From Panicum virgatum (taxonomy: Eukaryota; Streptophyta; Magnoliopsida; Poales; Poaceae): DNA of 64,000 bases. The notes beneath the pieces are model-generated. The model was not told where the DNA came from. It was given only the letters and a program-made list of their open reading frames with translations, and made no database searches. The position numbers and the translations under genes were made by a program. This document shows positions 24,298-35,987 of this stretch, piece by piece. Each line of letters opens with the position of its first letter. Position 1 is the stretch's first letter. The stretch covers positions 1,989,001 to 2,053,000 of the forward strand of contig NC_053148.1 of NCBI RefSeq assembly GCF_016808335.1, written 5' to 3'.

Positions 24298-24501
24298 TGC
24301 ATTGGCGTAGGTGATGAAGAACTGGCTGCCGTTGGTGTTGGGCCCACTGTTGGCCATCGACATGATCCCCCTCGCCCACCAATCCAGCACCCGGTCAGCC
24401 AGTAAGCGAGGGTTGGGCTCGCCGGAGGAATCAATCGTCGAGCTGGTAAGGAGAGATCGTCAGATCAATGGTACCTTGAGGGACTCCCTGAACTCGTCCG
24501 C
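24298..24501 (-). pseudogene. Captured cyclophilin (CYP18-1/PPIL3-like) fragment with intron
   Basis: Two pieces of a peptidyl-prolyl cis-trans isomerase gene lie in exon order on the minus strand. The first, ending at 24475, reads ADEFRESLK and is followed directly by a GT splice donor (CTCAAG|GTACC). The second (about 24381-24298) reads RGIMSMANSGPNTNGSQFFI and on to TYA, the highly conserved cyclophilin core. In the family these blocks are adjacent apart from HNA, and the intervening 90-odd bases look like the original intron. The N-terminal and C-terminal thirds are missing. Retention of an intron means capture at the DNA level. It abuts palindrome repeat copy C. Confidence 0.8.
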
Positions 24502-24589
24502 GAGGTCGCCGGCGAGGTCTCCCGCATCGTCGACCAGCGGGCACTCGCCACCAATGTCATGAACCGCCGCCGCCGAGCTGCATGGCCCT

Positions 24590-25025
24590 GGTCCCTCGCC
24601 GTCCGGCCTCCTCCCGCGCCTGCAGCCTGCCTGAGCAAGAGGACTAACGAGGACGACATAGTCAAACCGCTGACTACGCAATCCTTGACCGCGATCTGAG
24701 CCGCAAGTGCTCCATCGAATGGCTCACACAGACCAAGGGGTGGACGGTATTTGAAATACCGTCCACCCGCGGTCGGTGTTCCGGGCGCCGTCCGCTCCTC
24801 GTTGGAGCGCCGCCGCGTCCTGGGCGTTGATGGATCTCATCCCTTTCCTCCTTTAGGCATAGTGTTCAGAACTACAGTTGTGGCATAAGGAATCATGGGC
24901 GACTGGCGTCGCGGCGAGGCTGCATCCAGAGAAGCCGGCCGGCCATCTCCTCGTCGCCACCGGCGCTGAGCGTGTTCGGGGCGAGCCGAGCTACTGTGAA
25001 ATTATCAGCATGACGCGTGGTCAAC
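24590..25025. repeat. Palindrome-bearing GC-rich repeat, copy C
   Basis: Closely matches 6960-7500, including the palindrome, its 3' flank and the terminal GAAATTATCAGCATGACGCG. It differs by small indels and substitutions, so the two are old copies and not a recent duplication. Confidence 0.8.
24738..24768. repeat. 31-bp palindrome, copy 4
   Basis: Perfect 15-base arms around a central G at 24753, identical in sequence to copy 1 and followed by the same GCGGTCGGTGTT. Confidence 0.95.
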
Positions 25026-25079
25026 AGAGCAGAGCTGTTCTTGGAACGGAGGCTGCCATCAGATTCTTCTACTTGTACG

Positions 25080-25880
25080 GTTGTACCAAGTCACACACAC
25101 AATTCAGCAACAGTTTGTTTCATCAGACATGAAAAGACAAACTGTATGTAATAATGCGTTCCTAGCGCATTTCGATCGCACATTCTGTAAGCCTGGATGC
25201 CTGACGACTGAGTTTGCAAGGGAATGAAGATTTCAGACCATCACATTTTGCGATTATTATTCCAACCAAGAGAATATCGATCAGTTTCCTTCCTTCATCT
25301 GAACACGTCAGGTTTCATTCCTGCTTTGGAAAATATGCCACTTCGTCAGCATGAATCATTCATTCAGCTGCAGCAGTTTGGCTGGACTCATGGCTTACGT
25401 TGCTGTCAGACAGACTCACCGGTCTTCATCAGGCACCGTTTTACCACCCTGAATTGAACACGGCTACCCAACACAAACCATCTAGTAAACATCTACACAC
25501 GTGCCGTTGAGAAATTTCCAAGCGTACGAGATGCAACCTGCGGAACTAGAGTCGAAAAGATCGAGTCCAAGTTATGCAGACATGCTGCTGCTCATCCACG
25601 GCGCCTCAACAGGCAAGGCAACAGCTTCTGATGATCGGGCGACTTGTAGCCGTGTCCAGGTTCAAATATATTACAGGCTCACCGACCGTTTCGCCGTGTC
25701 CTCTGATCTTTCTAACCCAGGTTGAGTTGGAGCCGTCGTCTCAGTTTGTCAACAACAGGGTAGTTGGAAAGTTTGGATCGAAACAAAAGGAGGACAATTT
25801 GTAATTTCTTACACAAATTTTTTTTTCTCTGGCAAGGAGCTGAAACGCATTGGTTCCTGCAGCTTTTGTGCAGGCTCCAG
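25080..25880. repeat. Dispersed duplicate X (partner at 46005-48320)
   Basis: Shares ordered blocks with Y: CACACAATTCAGCAA; CATGGCTTACG/AGAGTTACAGTCAGACAGACTC (approximate); GAGATGCAACCTGCG; GCAGACATGCTGCTGCT; GTCCAGGTTCAAA; GGCAAGGAGCTGAAACGCAT. X is shorter by many small indels. No coding function is recognised in either copy. Confidence 0.7.
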
Positions 25881-26319
25881 AGTGATAGGATTGTAGTTAC
25901 CCACCCAAAAAAAAGTGTACTAGGGCTACGATGGTGATGGAAGTTCGCTTTTGTTTTGAGAGAGGGCAGGCCCTGGTTTTTTTTTGGTACAAAAAAAAAG
26001 AGAAACGGATAGGGTCCATAGGGATAGACGGGCTTCTGGTAGTTTTCCGGAGCACAAACCCCAATAATGACAATTTTCTAGTGTCGGATAGGCTAGTGAT
26101 ATTCTGTTAGAAATGCTCTTTGTACCCGTAACGTTCACTGATTTGTCTGATTAAAAAAAAAGCGTAGTGATACTAAGGGTTTCCCGTGACAATACAATAC
26201 TCAAGTAACATCCAATTTCATTTCTCTCAATGGGTTTCCCATACTACGAAATCACCAAAATTTTTATCTCTCGTCCCAAAAATTATAATATCATATGAAG
26301 CTTACAAGTGAACATTATT

Positions 26320-26325
26320 TTTATT
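26320..26325 (-). promoter_or_regulatory. Candidate poly(A) signal of IGPS
   Basis: AATAAA on the minus strand about 97 bp downstream of the IGPS stop codon. The rest of 25881-26421 holds no other feature. Confidence 0.4.
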
Positions 26326-26421
26326 TTGCATATGGCGAATTGGCGATATACGAATTTCTTAATACAACTAATGCTCACATGTTATTATTTCAAAGCAAGT
26401 ACTACTAGACTCTTTGTCCTT

Positions 26422-29400
26422 TCAATGCAGTAATTCTTTCCCAAACAGCCCAGCGATGGCTCGTCCAGGGTCCTCTTGCTTCACCAGGGATTCTCCCACC
26501 AAAACCTACAGCAACAACAGGAGTGCTTCAATTAGTTCAGTTCAAGCACAGAAGGGAACTTGTAAACTGAGAAAATATCACAAGCAAGGCATATCAGCCT
26601 TCATTAAATCTATTATGATCTACTTAAGCATGTATAGCATAAGCGAGTTTGTCAACGCTGAGTCATATTTCAGCAATCTATAAATTATGGAGACAAAATT
26701 GAATTGAACTGAAGATAAACGAGAAATTGGTGTTTTTGCCCCTACTTTGCAGCGCAATTATGATTATACACATGTTTTTTTCTTAACTTTGTGATTTTAC
26801 CCTTGCTATTCACAAGTCAACACAATTTTGCCCCTATTTTGACTGTTGACTAGGGGTAAAATCGCGTTGACTAGGGGCAAAATCGTGTTGACTTGTAAAC
26901 AGCAAGGGCAAAATCACAAAGTTAAGGAAAATGAGGGTACAATCACAATTGCAATGTAAAGTAGGGGCAAGAACACATGCCCCAAGATAAACTGATAAAT
27001 GCGTGAGCCAATACAGAAATGAAAAGATAAGGTGAAGCCATATTTTAACTATTTGTGCTTCAAAAGATGTCCTTATTATAAAGTCATGCAGACAGTCTCT
27101 AAATTCACAGGGAATCAGCGGAACTTACAGCAGAGACACCAGCATTCTGCACATAAGCAACATCATCCGGGGTAAACAGCCCAGATTCACCCACAACCTG
27201 AAAAGTATAAAAAGGAATAGGGAAACAATTAGCAAGGTTGATATTGTAAAACCTAAAAGCCTTACTCTACAAACAATGAACTCAAGAGCAAGCTAGAAAA
27301 ACGCCCTATCTATCAATACACAATATCAACATAGATACTGAACATAAGTTAACATAGTTACTTAAGATAAATTGTGTTGATTTCAGATTCATAATCTATT
27401 CTGTTTCCCTTCTGTTATAAAGAAACTTATTTTCATGTATGTTAAGATGGTAATGGCAGGAAATATGTTCAACACAATGGAAAATAGGGCATTTAAGTGC
27501 CTTCACATTTTCTGAATAAGCAACACTCTTGTAAACTAATCAAGTTTTCCATCCAACAACTCCCTCCCTAGAAAAATGAAAGTGGATATTTTGACATGCA
27601 TGTAAAATAAGAAGGCATTTAATATGCCTCCGTTACCCCAGAACTATTATTTCTGAGCACTCATTCTATGCATAAGATATACAAAGTAAAAAATAAATAA
27701 ATATTTATTTGGGATACAAAAAGAACAGCGCAGTTATTTCAAATTGAGAGAAACACTCCCCACTTGTCTTTAGGATTACTAGAAATATGTGCTCTGCATC
27801 CCCAGGAGGAGCATGGTACATAACAAGTAACTAGGAACTGACAAAAGTATTTTAATAAATCAAATATGCAACCAAGGTCATAGATATTACCAAAATTCCC
27901 TTCTCCCTAATGCTATCCCCATGCTTCTCGAGCAACATCTTGGTGTTTGCAGTATCAACAACAAATGTCTCTGCAATGTAAATAATTTCAAGAAAAGAAA
28001 AAAAAATCAGTAAAATGGTTTAAAGAAAACACAAATGGAAAGCATTAGTCCATGTGGACTAAAAAATGGTTAAACGTAAGGTGACAAAATGTCTTTAGAA
28101 AAAAAATGAAGCACCAGAAGAACATCATACCAAGGCTGCGATTATTGATGCCGATAAGCTTAACTCCATTTATATTCAGCACACGCTCCATCTCTCTTTC
28201 ATCATGAACCTAAAGTATAAAACCCACCAGAATATTGAAATTAAGCTTGGCATATTACAGATTATCTGAGTTTACCACACCAATGTTTTCTGTTCGGACA
28301 TACACTTTAACTTAGCAACTAATAATTAAAACTGAAAAACTGTATAAGCGCCGCAAACAATGCAGCAGGGAATTGCAAGGAGTTCCACAATATTTCCTTA
28401 TGAAGATGCAAATGGGAATATTGCAGTAAAAAATTTTACAACTTAATTGTTGAGTATTTTGAAAGACACACAAAAGGATGGTCCCTATACGGCCAAGTCG
28501 ATATAGAAGCATAAAAGCCAACTATTGTTCTATCATGCAAAGTAAACTATGACTTCCCACTAAAAAGGACAACGTTATTTGTCATCATTGAAGCCAGTTT
28601 CTAATTAATGGGCAGATCCGGAAAAACGAGTTGCAGAATATATCAAACCTCAATAAGAGCTGTCATTCCCAGCTCCTTGCATATCCGAAGAAAGTACTTT
28701 ATGTCGAGATCAGTTAGCACAGCAGCAATCAGCAAGATTGCATCGGCACCCTTTGATCGAGCGTTATATATTTGCCACTTATCAATGACAAATTCTTTGC
28801 AGATAAGAGGGCACTGTATTCACAACAGAAATATGCTCATCTTGAGAACAATTGGTAACTCAATCATCCTCAGATTTAAAGAAGAATTAAACGTATTGGT
28901 ACCTTCACTCCTGAGGTGCGCACTTTCTCAAGATTCTCAAAGCTTCCCTGTACAATGAAGAAAATTGAGTGAATCATATAGAAACAGCTTCTATGATCCC
29001 CATAAACACAAATCAATTGAAAATAATACCTGAAAGTACTTCTCATCGGTCAAGATGCTCAAACATGCAGCCCCATTCTTCTCATAAGCTTTAGCAATTT
29101 CAACCTGCAATTCGAAAATATATATTAGTTACACAACCGGCCATTGAAATCAACTTGAGATTTGACAGCAATCAAGCCCAGAACATACAGGATTAAAGTT
29201 CTCCCTGAGCACACCCCTGCTCGGGGATGCTTTCTTGACCTCAGCGATCAGTGCAGGCACCCCATTACGCTTATAGGCAGCTTCTAAAGCGCCATAGAAG
29301 TCTCTTGAAGGAGGAGCCTTCACTGCAGCCTCCATCACCTCCTTCAGAGGGTTCTTCGCAAGCCCCTGCACAAGACCAGTACCATCTGTTAGCCATCATA

Positions 29401-30277
29401 TAGAACCCTGTGGCAAGCTTATGAAAATGTGATTGCTGCATATGTAAGAGTATGTACATCGACCATATGACAACAGATATATTACATTTTTAATGAAATA
29501 AACTTTAACAGTGCATATTTTAAATTTACTGGAGGTACAATTTTTGTAAAGAAATGGTCAAAGATCTAGATTGCATCCAGCATATTGAACGGCTCCCAAG
29601 TCAGTTGACCATTTGGGTGAGTGGATGGTTGCGCACAGTCACTTGATTTGCCTGATACATACATACATTCATCATCAGCAAGTTACAGCTGCATACCTCA
29701 GCCACTTCGATCTCCTTGTCCCAGATGATCTTCTCTAGGATGTTGCGAGGCGCCCCCATCTCCTCCTCTATCTCCTTCAAGGAGGCAGTGGGGCGGCAGT
29801 GCCTGCGGATGCGGATCCCCTGGCTAGCTGCAATGCCGTTGACCGACTTGCCGTTCTCCCATTGGACCAGCTCCTCGGCGTTCAGCATGTCGTCCTTAGC
29901 CAGCGCTTCAAGAATTGAGTCCTGAGCAAGCCACGGAAATTTGTCACAAACACGAGGAACGCACCTAAGGAAAAGGTAATTAACAAAGTCGTGTTTATAC
30001 GCGCGATTTTACTGGCAGATAAACAAAAAACCGCGCTTAGGAAATGGGGGAAGAAATGCAAAATGGTGCCGAGAAAACATGAAACCACTACGAAATGGAA
30101 CCAAACAGACCCTTAGACAGCAGTAGGGCGTACCTTGGGGGGGCCGGCGCGGAGCGGGCGGGCGCGGGCGCGTGCGCCGGTGAAGGTGGCGACGCGCGAG
30201 GGCCGGGGCAAACAACCCCTGGGGGCAGCGGCGGCGAAGGAGGACCCAACGGATCGCGAGACGAGGGCGGACTCCAT
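26422..30277 (-). CDS. IGPS: Indole-3-glycerol-phosphate synthase, chloroplastic, 10 exons
   Basis: Catalyses ring closure of carboxyphenylaminodeoxyribulose phosphate to indole-3-glycerol phosphate in plastid tryptophan synthesis. Coding exons, high to low: 30277-30134, 29921-29697, 29365-29189, 29104-29030, 28947-28903, 28813-28649, 28209-28131, 27970-27891, 27197-27129, 26505-26422. All introns have GT-AG ends; only the 28131/27970 junction splits a codon. They join to 380 codons without a stop, close to the plant norm. Residues 1 to about 50 are Ser/Arg/Ala-rich with no acidic run, a plausible transit peptide. Active-site blocks are [12 protein letters not shown] (Glu165, Lys167), LICKEF (Lys228), ALIEVHDE (Glu277), GINNRSL (Asn299-300) and VGESGLF (Ser335). 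The ATG at 30277 is the start that yields the transit peptide. No clear TATA box was seen upstream. A MULE-MITE (26721-26983) lies in the last intron. The gene looks intact. Confidence 0.97.
26721..26983. mobile_element. Foldback MULE-type MITE in the last IGPS intron
   Basis: 263 bp folding almost entirely on itself: TTTTTGCCCCTACTTTGC at the left pairs with the right end, and AACTTTGTGATTTT and CAAGTCAACAC are repeated inverted further in. A perfect 9-bp target duplication, AAGATAAAC, lies at 26712-26720 and 26984-26992. Confidence 0.88.
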
Positions 30278-31101
30278 GACCTGGACCACAAGGGTGGTGG
30301 GGGGTGGGTGGTGGGATCGGGGAGGGGAGGGGGCGACGGTGTACTAGTAGTGTGCGAGGGACATGGCGGCGGGGTTGGTGGGATTAGCAGCCCTGCTGGT
30401 TTGGAATTGGAAGGGAGAGGGTGGAGGGATAAGATCAGACGAGGGAGAGGAGGCGCGCACGTGCTGCACCTGCGCCTGCATCGCCACGGCACCGCGCGTG
30501 CGTGAGAGAGAAGATGGCATGGTTGCTGGGCTTGGGCCGTATTTCATGAGTGGACTCGCATGGAAAACCAGCGCCTGCTAGTTCTTCTGGAAAGAAAGAA
30601 AAAACAAACGAGCGCATGCTTCAGTTCAGACTAACATTGCGCGGCGTTGCCGCACAAAAATATGCCCTCCAATTCAGTTTTATTTTAAAAAATTGAACTG
30701 CAAAAAGTTTGGGGGGATTTTCGTAAAATTGGTATACTGCGTGGGTTATTTGGTAAATTTGGCATCGACGGAGTACCAGTCGATTACTGAAAAGTTCAAG
30801 GGGTTTTTCATAAAATTGATGGACTTCAGAATCATTTTAACAAAGTCCAAGGTTTTTTTTAAAAGTAAGGCTCCACAAAGTCCGAGGGGTTTTCCATTAA
30901 ATTGATGGACTCCGTGTTCATTTTAATAAAGCTCGGGGTTTTTTTCCAAAATTTACGTCCCTATCTATTTCTGACGGTCGGATCGCGATCCGACGGCCGA
31001 TGTTTTCCAGCCCACGTGGCCCATCTCCCTGGCCAGGACCGCGACACGGTTTCAGTAAAGAAAGATATCTGAGTTCAACTTTATTTTATTACAGACCATA
31101 A
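30278..31101. other. IGPS 5' flank and noncoding stretch
   Basis: 30278-30500 is the GC-rich leader/promoter side of IGPS. 30780-30960 carries two degenerate copies of a unit of about 75 bp (AAATTGATGGACT with TTTTAA(C/T)AAAG). GTCGGATCGCGATCCGAC at 30977-30994 is a perfect 18-bp palindrome. No gene is seen. Confidence 0.5.
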
Positions 31102-31333
31102 GGGTGTGTTTAATTGGTGAAAAAGTTTGGATTTTGTTACTATGGCACATTCCATTGTTACTTGACAAATAATATTTAATTATGGATTAATTAGGCTTAA
31201 AAGATTCAGCTCGTGCTATCAGTTAGACTGTGTAATTAGTTATTTTTTCAATTACATTTAATGCTCTATGCATGTGTCCGAAAATTTGATGTGACAGGTA
31301 CTGCGCAAAAAATTTTTTGAACTAAACAGACGC
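31102..31333. mobile_element. TGTTTAGTT-type MITE, worn ends
   Basis: Left end GGGTGTGTTTAATT, right end AACTAAACAGACGC. The body matches 16131-16364 (GGATTAATTAGGCTTAAAAGAT, approximately). No matching target duplication was found. Confidence 0.75.
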
Positions 31334-32481
31334 ACTGCAGCTTTTCAAAAAAAAAACAGAGTGCACTGCAAAGTACGGCTGCTCAGTATCAGCGATGCCT
31401 TCCAAACCTGGTTCGGAATTAGTGTGCCAGACAAGATCACCACAATGCCTGTGCACATTATATATTTCAACCTGGCACCTCCCTGAATGAAAGAGCAATG
31501 TACAACCAAGTTATCAATTGCCAACAAAACAGAGCAACTCAAGTCCCCAAATATTCAGTGTAAAAGAGGCATGATGGATTCTACAGAAGCAGAGTGCACT
31601 TATTTATGGTAATATAGTTGGCAATTTCTCTTTAACAATTTTCTAGTGCACAAACTTTACTAGCTGCCGTAAAACACAAAAGAAAAATGATAGAGGAAAT
31701 ACTGTGGGTTTTCTCACGGACAGGAAGTACTGAATATTTATTATTAGCAAAGGATTATAGAAAGGCATTATAGAGATAACCACCAAATTTAGGCCATCAT
31801 AAGCTACAATGCTGTCTGTGATCTTAGATCTAGAAGAGCACAGGCAGGAAGGTAGTGGGATAGTCATGCTTTACCCCAAAATGTGCAGATTGTTCAGGAT
31901 TTTCCCTCAACGAAAATGGCACTGACCACGGTGGTAACTCTGTATTATCTATTCCAGCTACAGCTAGGCTATTGTAAGCCCCAAACTAAGTACAGCGCTT
32001 GGTTGAATTCATGACATTGCGAAAACCATATCATTACTGCATACTTAGTAGATCACCCGGAAAGAATTGATGACGTGCATATTTGTTGCAGAAGCAGTGA
32101 AAGAGACAAGGAATTAACTTTGCATATCACCAGCATGAATATGGGTGACTTTTTACTTCCCCCCCCCCCCCCCCCTTCATTTCTGAAAATTCTGCAACGA
32201 CACTGATGGCATCAGTCAATAAATCAGTGCCAAACTGGACGCTGACATTACCTTCATAAGCTATGTTTTGATAGTTCACTCGGTGAACAATCGGCTACTG
32301 TGAAGTAACACACAAAAACTATCCTTTTTATAGCAGAGGGGTAAGCCTACATCAAGGAGCATCACACCTCTTGAATTGAAGATCAGACACTGCCTCTGCA
32401 ACTTTAGAACTTGAAACTCCATCACAGAAATTTATTTAGATCACAACAGCAAGACAGATATGCGTGTAGCACCTGAGTACA
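31334..32481. other. Noncoding stretch with poly-C tract
   Basis: No long open frame or family resemblance. A run of 16 C occupies 32160-32175. Confidence 0.5.
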
Positions 32482-34101
32482 TCTATACTATAAAGATAAA
32501 AAACAATTGAAAACTTTTTTCACTCGGATTAGGTTCACCATAGCCCTCACGTTGGACCCGCATGTCAGGTCCGAAGAAGATGGGAGGGGGTGGAGACCCA
32601 TGAAAACTGGGGGTTGTATTTTGTCACCGTGCCGATTCCTACCCAGTCCGCCGTACCCGGCACCACCGCGCGAATAAAAAGGGGCACGCATACGCACATG
32701 CGGCGTTTGAATAGACCGACGTGAAGACGAATGGCGTTCCTATGCGATCCCCAACGTCACGACGCGCAGCAATGGCGACGGCGGCGGCGCCCAACCTCGA
32801 GAGCACCAGGAGCGGCAACCACATCATCGCTGGCGACCCACCTTCACTTTTGCCGAGCACCTCGCCCACCGCATCGTCTGCCGCTCCTGGCGGCGCTGCT
32901 GCTGCCTCGTCGACCGGGCACCCCCACCCTTCTCGTGGCTCATCGCCGCCTGCCACGAGCAGGCCCACCCCAGACCCCGGCATCCTGCAACACTGGGTCC
33001 GCTTGTCCTCCACCTTCCCTCGTCGCAGCGCTGTCCCGTGATGAGAACCGGCCGCCCTAATCGTTGCTTCGGTCAATGCTCGTGGGGGAAATAGGAAGAG
33101 GTAGTCTGATGCTTGGATTGATGGATTTGTTGTTGTGGTGGTGTAATCATTCGAGGCTGCAGCTTTGGAAAGGAAAGGAGGTAGATAGCGGTGTTTAGTT
33201 CCAAAAAAAAATTCTACAGTACCATCACATCGAATTGTTGGACACATGCATAGAGCATTAAATGTAGTTGAAAAAATAACTAATTACATAGTTCAACTGA
33301 TTACAACGAGACGAATTTTTTAAGCACAATTAATTTATAATTAGACATTATTTGTCAAATAACAACGAAATGTGCTACAGTGCCAAAACTCAAACTTTTT
33401 CACCAACTAAACACATCCATAGCAAACTTGCGGACAACTTTTCTTGGAACAGAGGGTAGAGAAGCAGGGATCCATGGCTTAGAGAGAGCTTGAATTTGAT
33501 GGGCGTGACTTGCTTGCTTTAGTGCAGAGAGAGAAGGGAGAAGCAGACACCATGGTTGTGGGCTTGTGGCTTGCTTTCTTCGGTGTGGCGGAAGGAGAAA
33601 GGTAATAGGTGCAATGGTCTTTTTTCACGTGCTCTCTCCGTGTTAGCCAGCTGACATAGCCTTCCACGTCGATAAAAATGACGAATAATTAGCTTCGCAG
33701 GTAGGGATCGCAAAAATATAATTGCCAAAATAAAAATAGCAAATGAGCATACATCAGTAAGGATGAAAAATAGTTAAATAACCCACCGGCGAGGAGAGCA
33801 GCTGAGGCCGTAGGAACTCTCGGAGCTTTTGCACTAAAGCTCCGAGAGTAGCATGTAACTTTCAACTATCTTTTTGTGTCTTGGCTGATTCACATAAAAC
33901 CTTTTAAAATTATTACAAGCTTTCAATCCAGCCCGAGTAAAAAATGCAAGTTGATCAAGACACCTATTAAATTAATAAAAAGATAGAATATTATCTAAAT
34001 TTTAAATCAATATATTTTTAGTACTCTTATCGTATTATGAGTTATTTGAGTATCTATATGTCGTGTGTCACGTGCGAGTCGCACGTGCATCTCTGTTCTT
34101 A
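32482..34101. mobile_element. Possible Helitron carrying gene-like fragments
   Basis: The left end TCTATACTATAAAG after an A fits grass Helitron 5' termini. About 1.6 kb to the right, a perfect 9-bp-stem hairpin (CACGTGCGA, one-base loop G) at 34069-34087 is followed ten bases later by CTTA then T, one change from the required CTRR-T. Inside are GC-rich sequence at 32700-33060 with unrecognised frames, and a MITE. The worn 3' end and the lack of a second copy keep this tentative. Confidence 0.4.
33188..33418. mobile_element. TGTTTAGTT-type MITE
   Basis: 231 bp; left GCGGTGTTTAGTTCC, right AACTAAACACATCC; ATA on both sides (33185-33187, 33419-33421). Confidence 0.85.
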
Positions 34102-35240
34102 TGTTTATAAGAAGCAAACTGAAAGGACAAGTTACTGATGCGCTGCCTCCTCTTCAATTTAACCTCCATGTTGAGCTCTGCTATTTGGATCGTGATTTCG
34201 AGGGTTCAGGTTTAAGTTTTGCAAACTTAGTTGACTAGGGTTCAGGTTGAGATAAGCTACTCGTGGTCGTTAGATCCATTTTTTGCGGTTGAGATATCAG
34301 TCAACAACCTCTGACGAGTCGACCAAGTCGCGAGCCTTTTTTCCTTTATTTTGCACCGGCGAGCTCGTCCCGCCACCGATCGACGGCTTGCCGCATCCGC
34401 CGCCCCTTGCTTCAATCTCCTGCCGCGCGCGCCATGTAGGGATCACCCGCCGCTGCCGCCACCGCCGCCCCACGTCCATCGACATCTCCTTGCGCCGCTC
34501 GAACTCGAGCTGATCCCATGGCCTGTCGTTGTGCCCCTGCTGCTGCTGAACGTCCTCGAGAAGAGGCCACAGGGATCGTAGGAGACGTTGTCCCCGACTC
34601 CCCGGCGTCCAAGGTGTCCTGTAGTGTCGCGTAAATCAGCGGCTAAGCAGATGAAGGGGAAGAGCCGCGCCATCCCACTAGAGGGTTCCATCCACCAATA
34701 TGCCCTCTACGGCGGTTCCTCTCCAACCATGGCGGTCGCGCACGGCGCAGGTCCTCTTCGATCACATTAGAGCCTGCTTCAGCTCAGTTGAGCATCAGGC
34801 TTCAAAATTTACACTCCCGAAGACTAGAACAGATGAACAGTGAGCATTCAACAGCTGCCATGCCATCACAATGTTGATCAGGGTCATAACCAGACAAAGA
34901 CGTACATCCAGAAAACAGTCTGGCTGCAACACGAGCTTCAACAGCTGAACCTGAGAAACCAACCCGCGGATTTGCCAGGGTTGTTCGATGCCATTGATCT
35001 TTAGGACAGCCTTAGCAAACTATGTCATCCGGATTCACATCCTCTAACTGGAGAGCGACGGACACGTGCAGTCGACTGCAGAGGAGCTTGTCCCGTGTCA
35101 TTCCAGCCTCTAACTTCCGGTCCACGGGGGTCTTCTCTGCATCACTGCATGGCTTTCAAAGCTGATAGCATCCCCTCTGCAGGACTAGAGCCTCGCTGTC
35201 AACCAGGAACCTTGGGCTATACATGCTCAGCAAGGCTTAT
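34102..35240. other. Unassigned stretch with GC-rich fragment
   Basis: 34340-34700 is GC-rich with short frames on both strands but no recognisable domain; it may be a captured or decayed gene piece. The rest is ordinary intergenic sequence. Confidence 0.35.
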
Positions 35241-35982
35241 TGTTGGATTCTTCGCTTCTTTATAACCCAAGCAAAATGCATACACGAAAGTGGCACTGAG
35301 CAAAACAGCAGAGTTTCGCCCTCATGTAAACACGTGTCGAGTACAGGTTGGTTAGAGGGTATTTATACTCCCAAACTTTGTTACATAATGACCTCAATAC
35401 CCTCACCTTCCCGGAATATTCTACGAATATTCTGGGTCGGAGGTCATTTTACAGGTTGAAATGTACAAATTGTCTACTCAGCGGTGGATCCACAGGGGGC
35501 TGAGGGCTCCAGCCCCCCTAACTCCATGAAGTCCATGGGAGCCCCCTCAAGCCCCCCCTACAATTTTCAGCCATAGTTGAAAGGGAGGAGGAAGAAAGGA
35601 GGAGGAGGAAGAAGAAAAAAGGAAGGAAGAGGAGGAAGAAAGGGAAGACGAGCCCCCCAATCTTCAGCTTCTAGATCTGCCACTGTGTCTACCCTATCCG
35701 ATTCATGCACGGCACGCTCTCCCGAAGGTCTCTGCGACCTTCGGATTGGCGTCGGACCTTCGGGGGCTTTCTCCAACCTCCGGAGGATCGCCACAGCTTT
35801 CGGACCTCCGGAGTGACCTTCGGACTTCACGGGACCTTCGGCTTCCTCTGGAGACCTTCGGACGCCTTCATTCGACCTCCGGGCCGGAGGGGTGACCTCC
35901 GGGCTACGGCGTCCTTCGGTACCTTCGGCTTCCGTCCCACAATCTAGGGCAATCTTTGGTGTGCGCAGTGGTGATCCCAACA
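35241..35982 (-). mobile_element. Solo LTR
   Basis: A minus-strand LTR beginning TGTTGGGATC (at 35982) and ending GAATCCAACA (at 35241), so with TGTTGG/CCAACA termini. A perfect 5-bp target duplication, CTTAT, lies on each side (35236-35240, 35983-35987). A TATAAATACC promoter box lies at about 35355-35364 on the minus strand. Several ACCTTCGG/ACCTCCGG words occupy 35725-35930. No internal retroelement sequence adjoins it, so it is the product of LTR-LTR recombination. A hAT MITE is nested inside; without it the LTR is about 527 bp. Copia or gypsy membership cannot be told. Confidence 0.9.
35479..35685. mobile_element. hAT-type MITE nested in the solo LTR
   Basis: 207 bp; termini CAGCGGTGGATC and CAGTGGCAGATCTAG; 8-bp target duplication TGTCTAC(T/C) with one mismatch (35471-35478, 35686-35693). 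Same family as 63261-63468. Confidence 0.85.
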
Positions 35983-35987
35983 CTTAT

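Noticed and set aside
30088..30505. Pro- or Gly-rich proteins at the IGPS 5' end
   Set aside because: These are other-frame readings of IGPS exon 1 and its GC-rich leader.
32639..33247. 202-codon minus-strand protein gene
   Set aside because: The frame runs through a MITE and low-complexity GC-rich DNA; several competing frames exist and no domain is seen.
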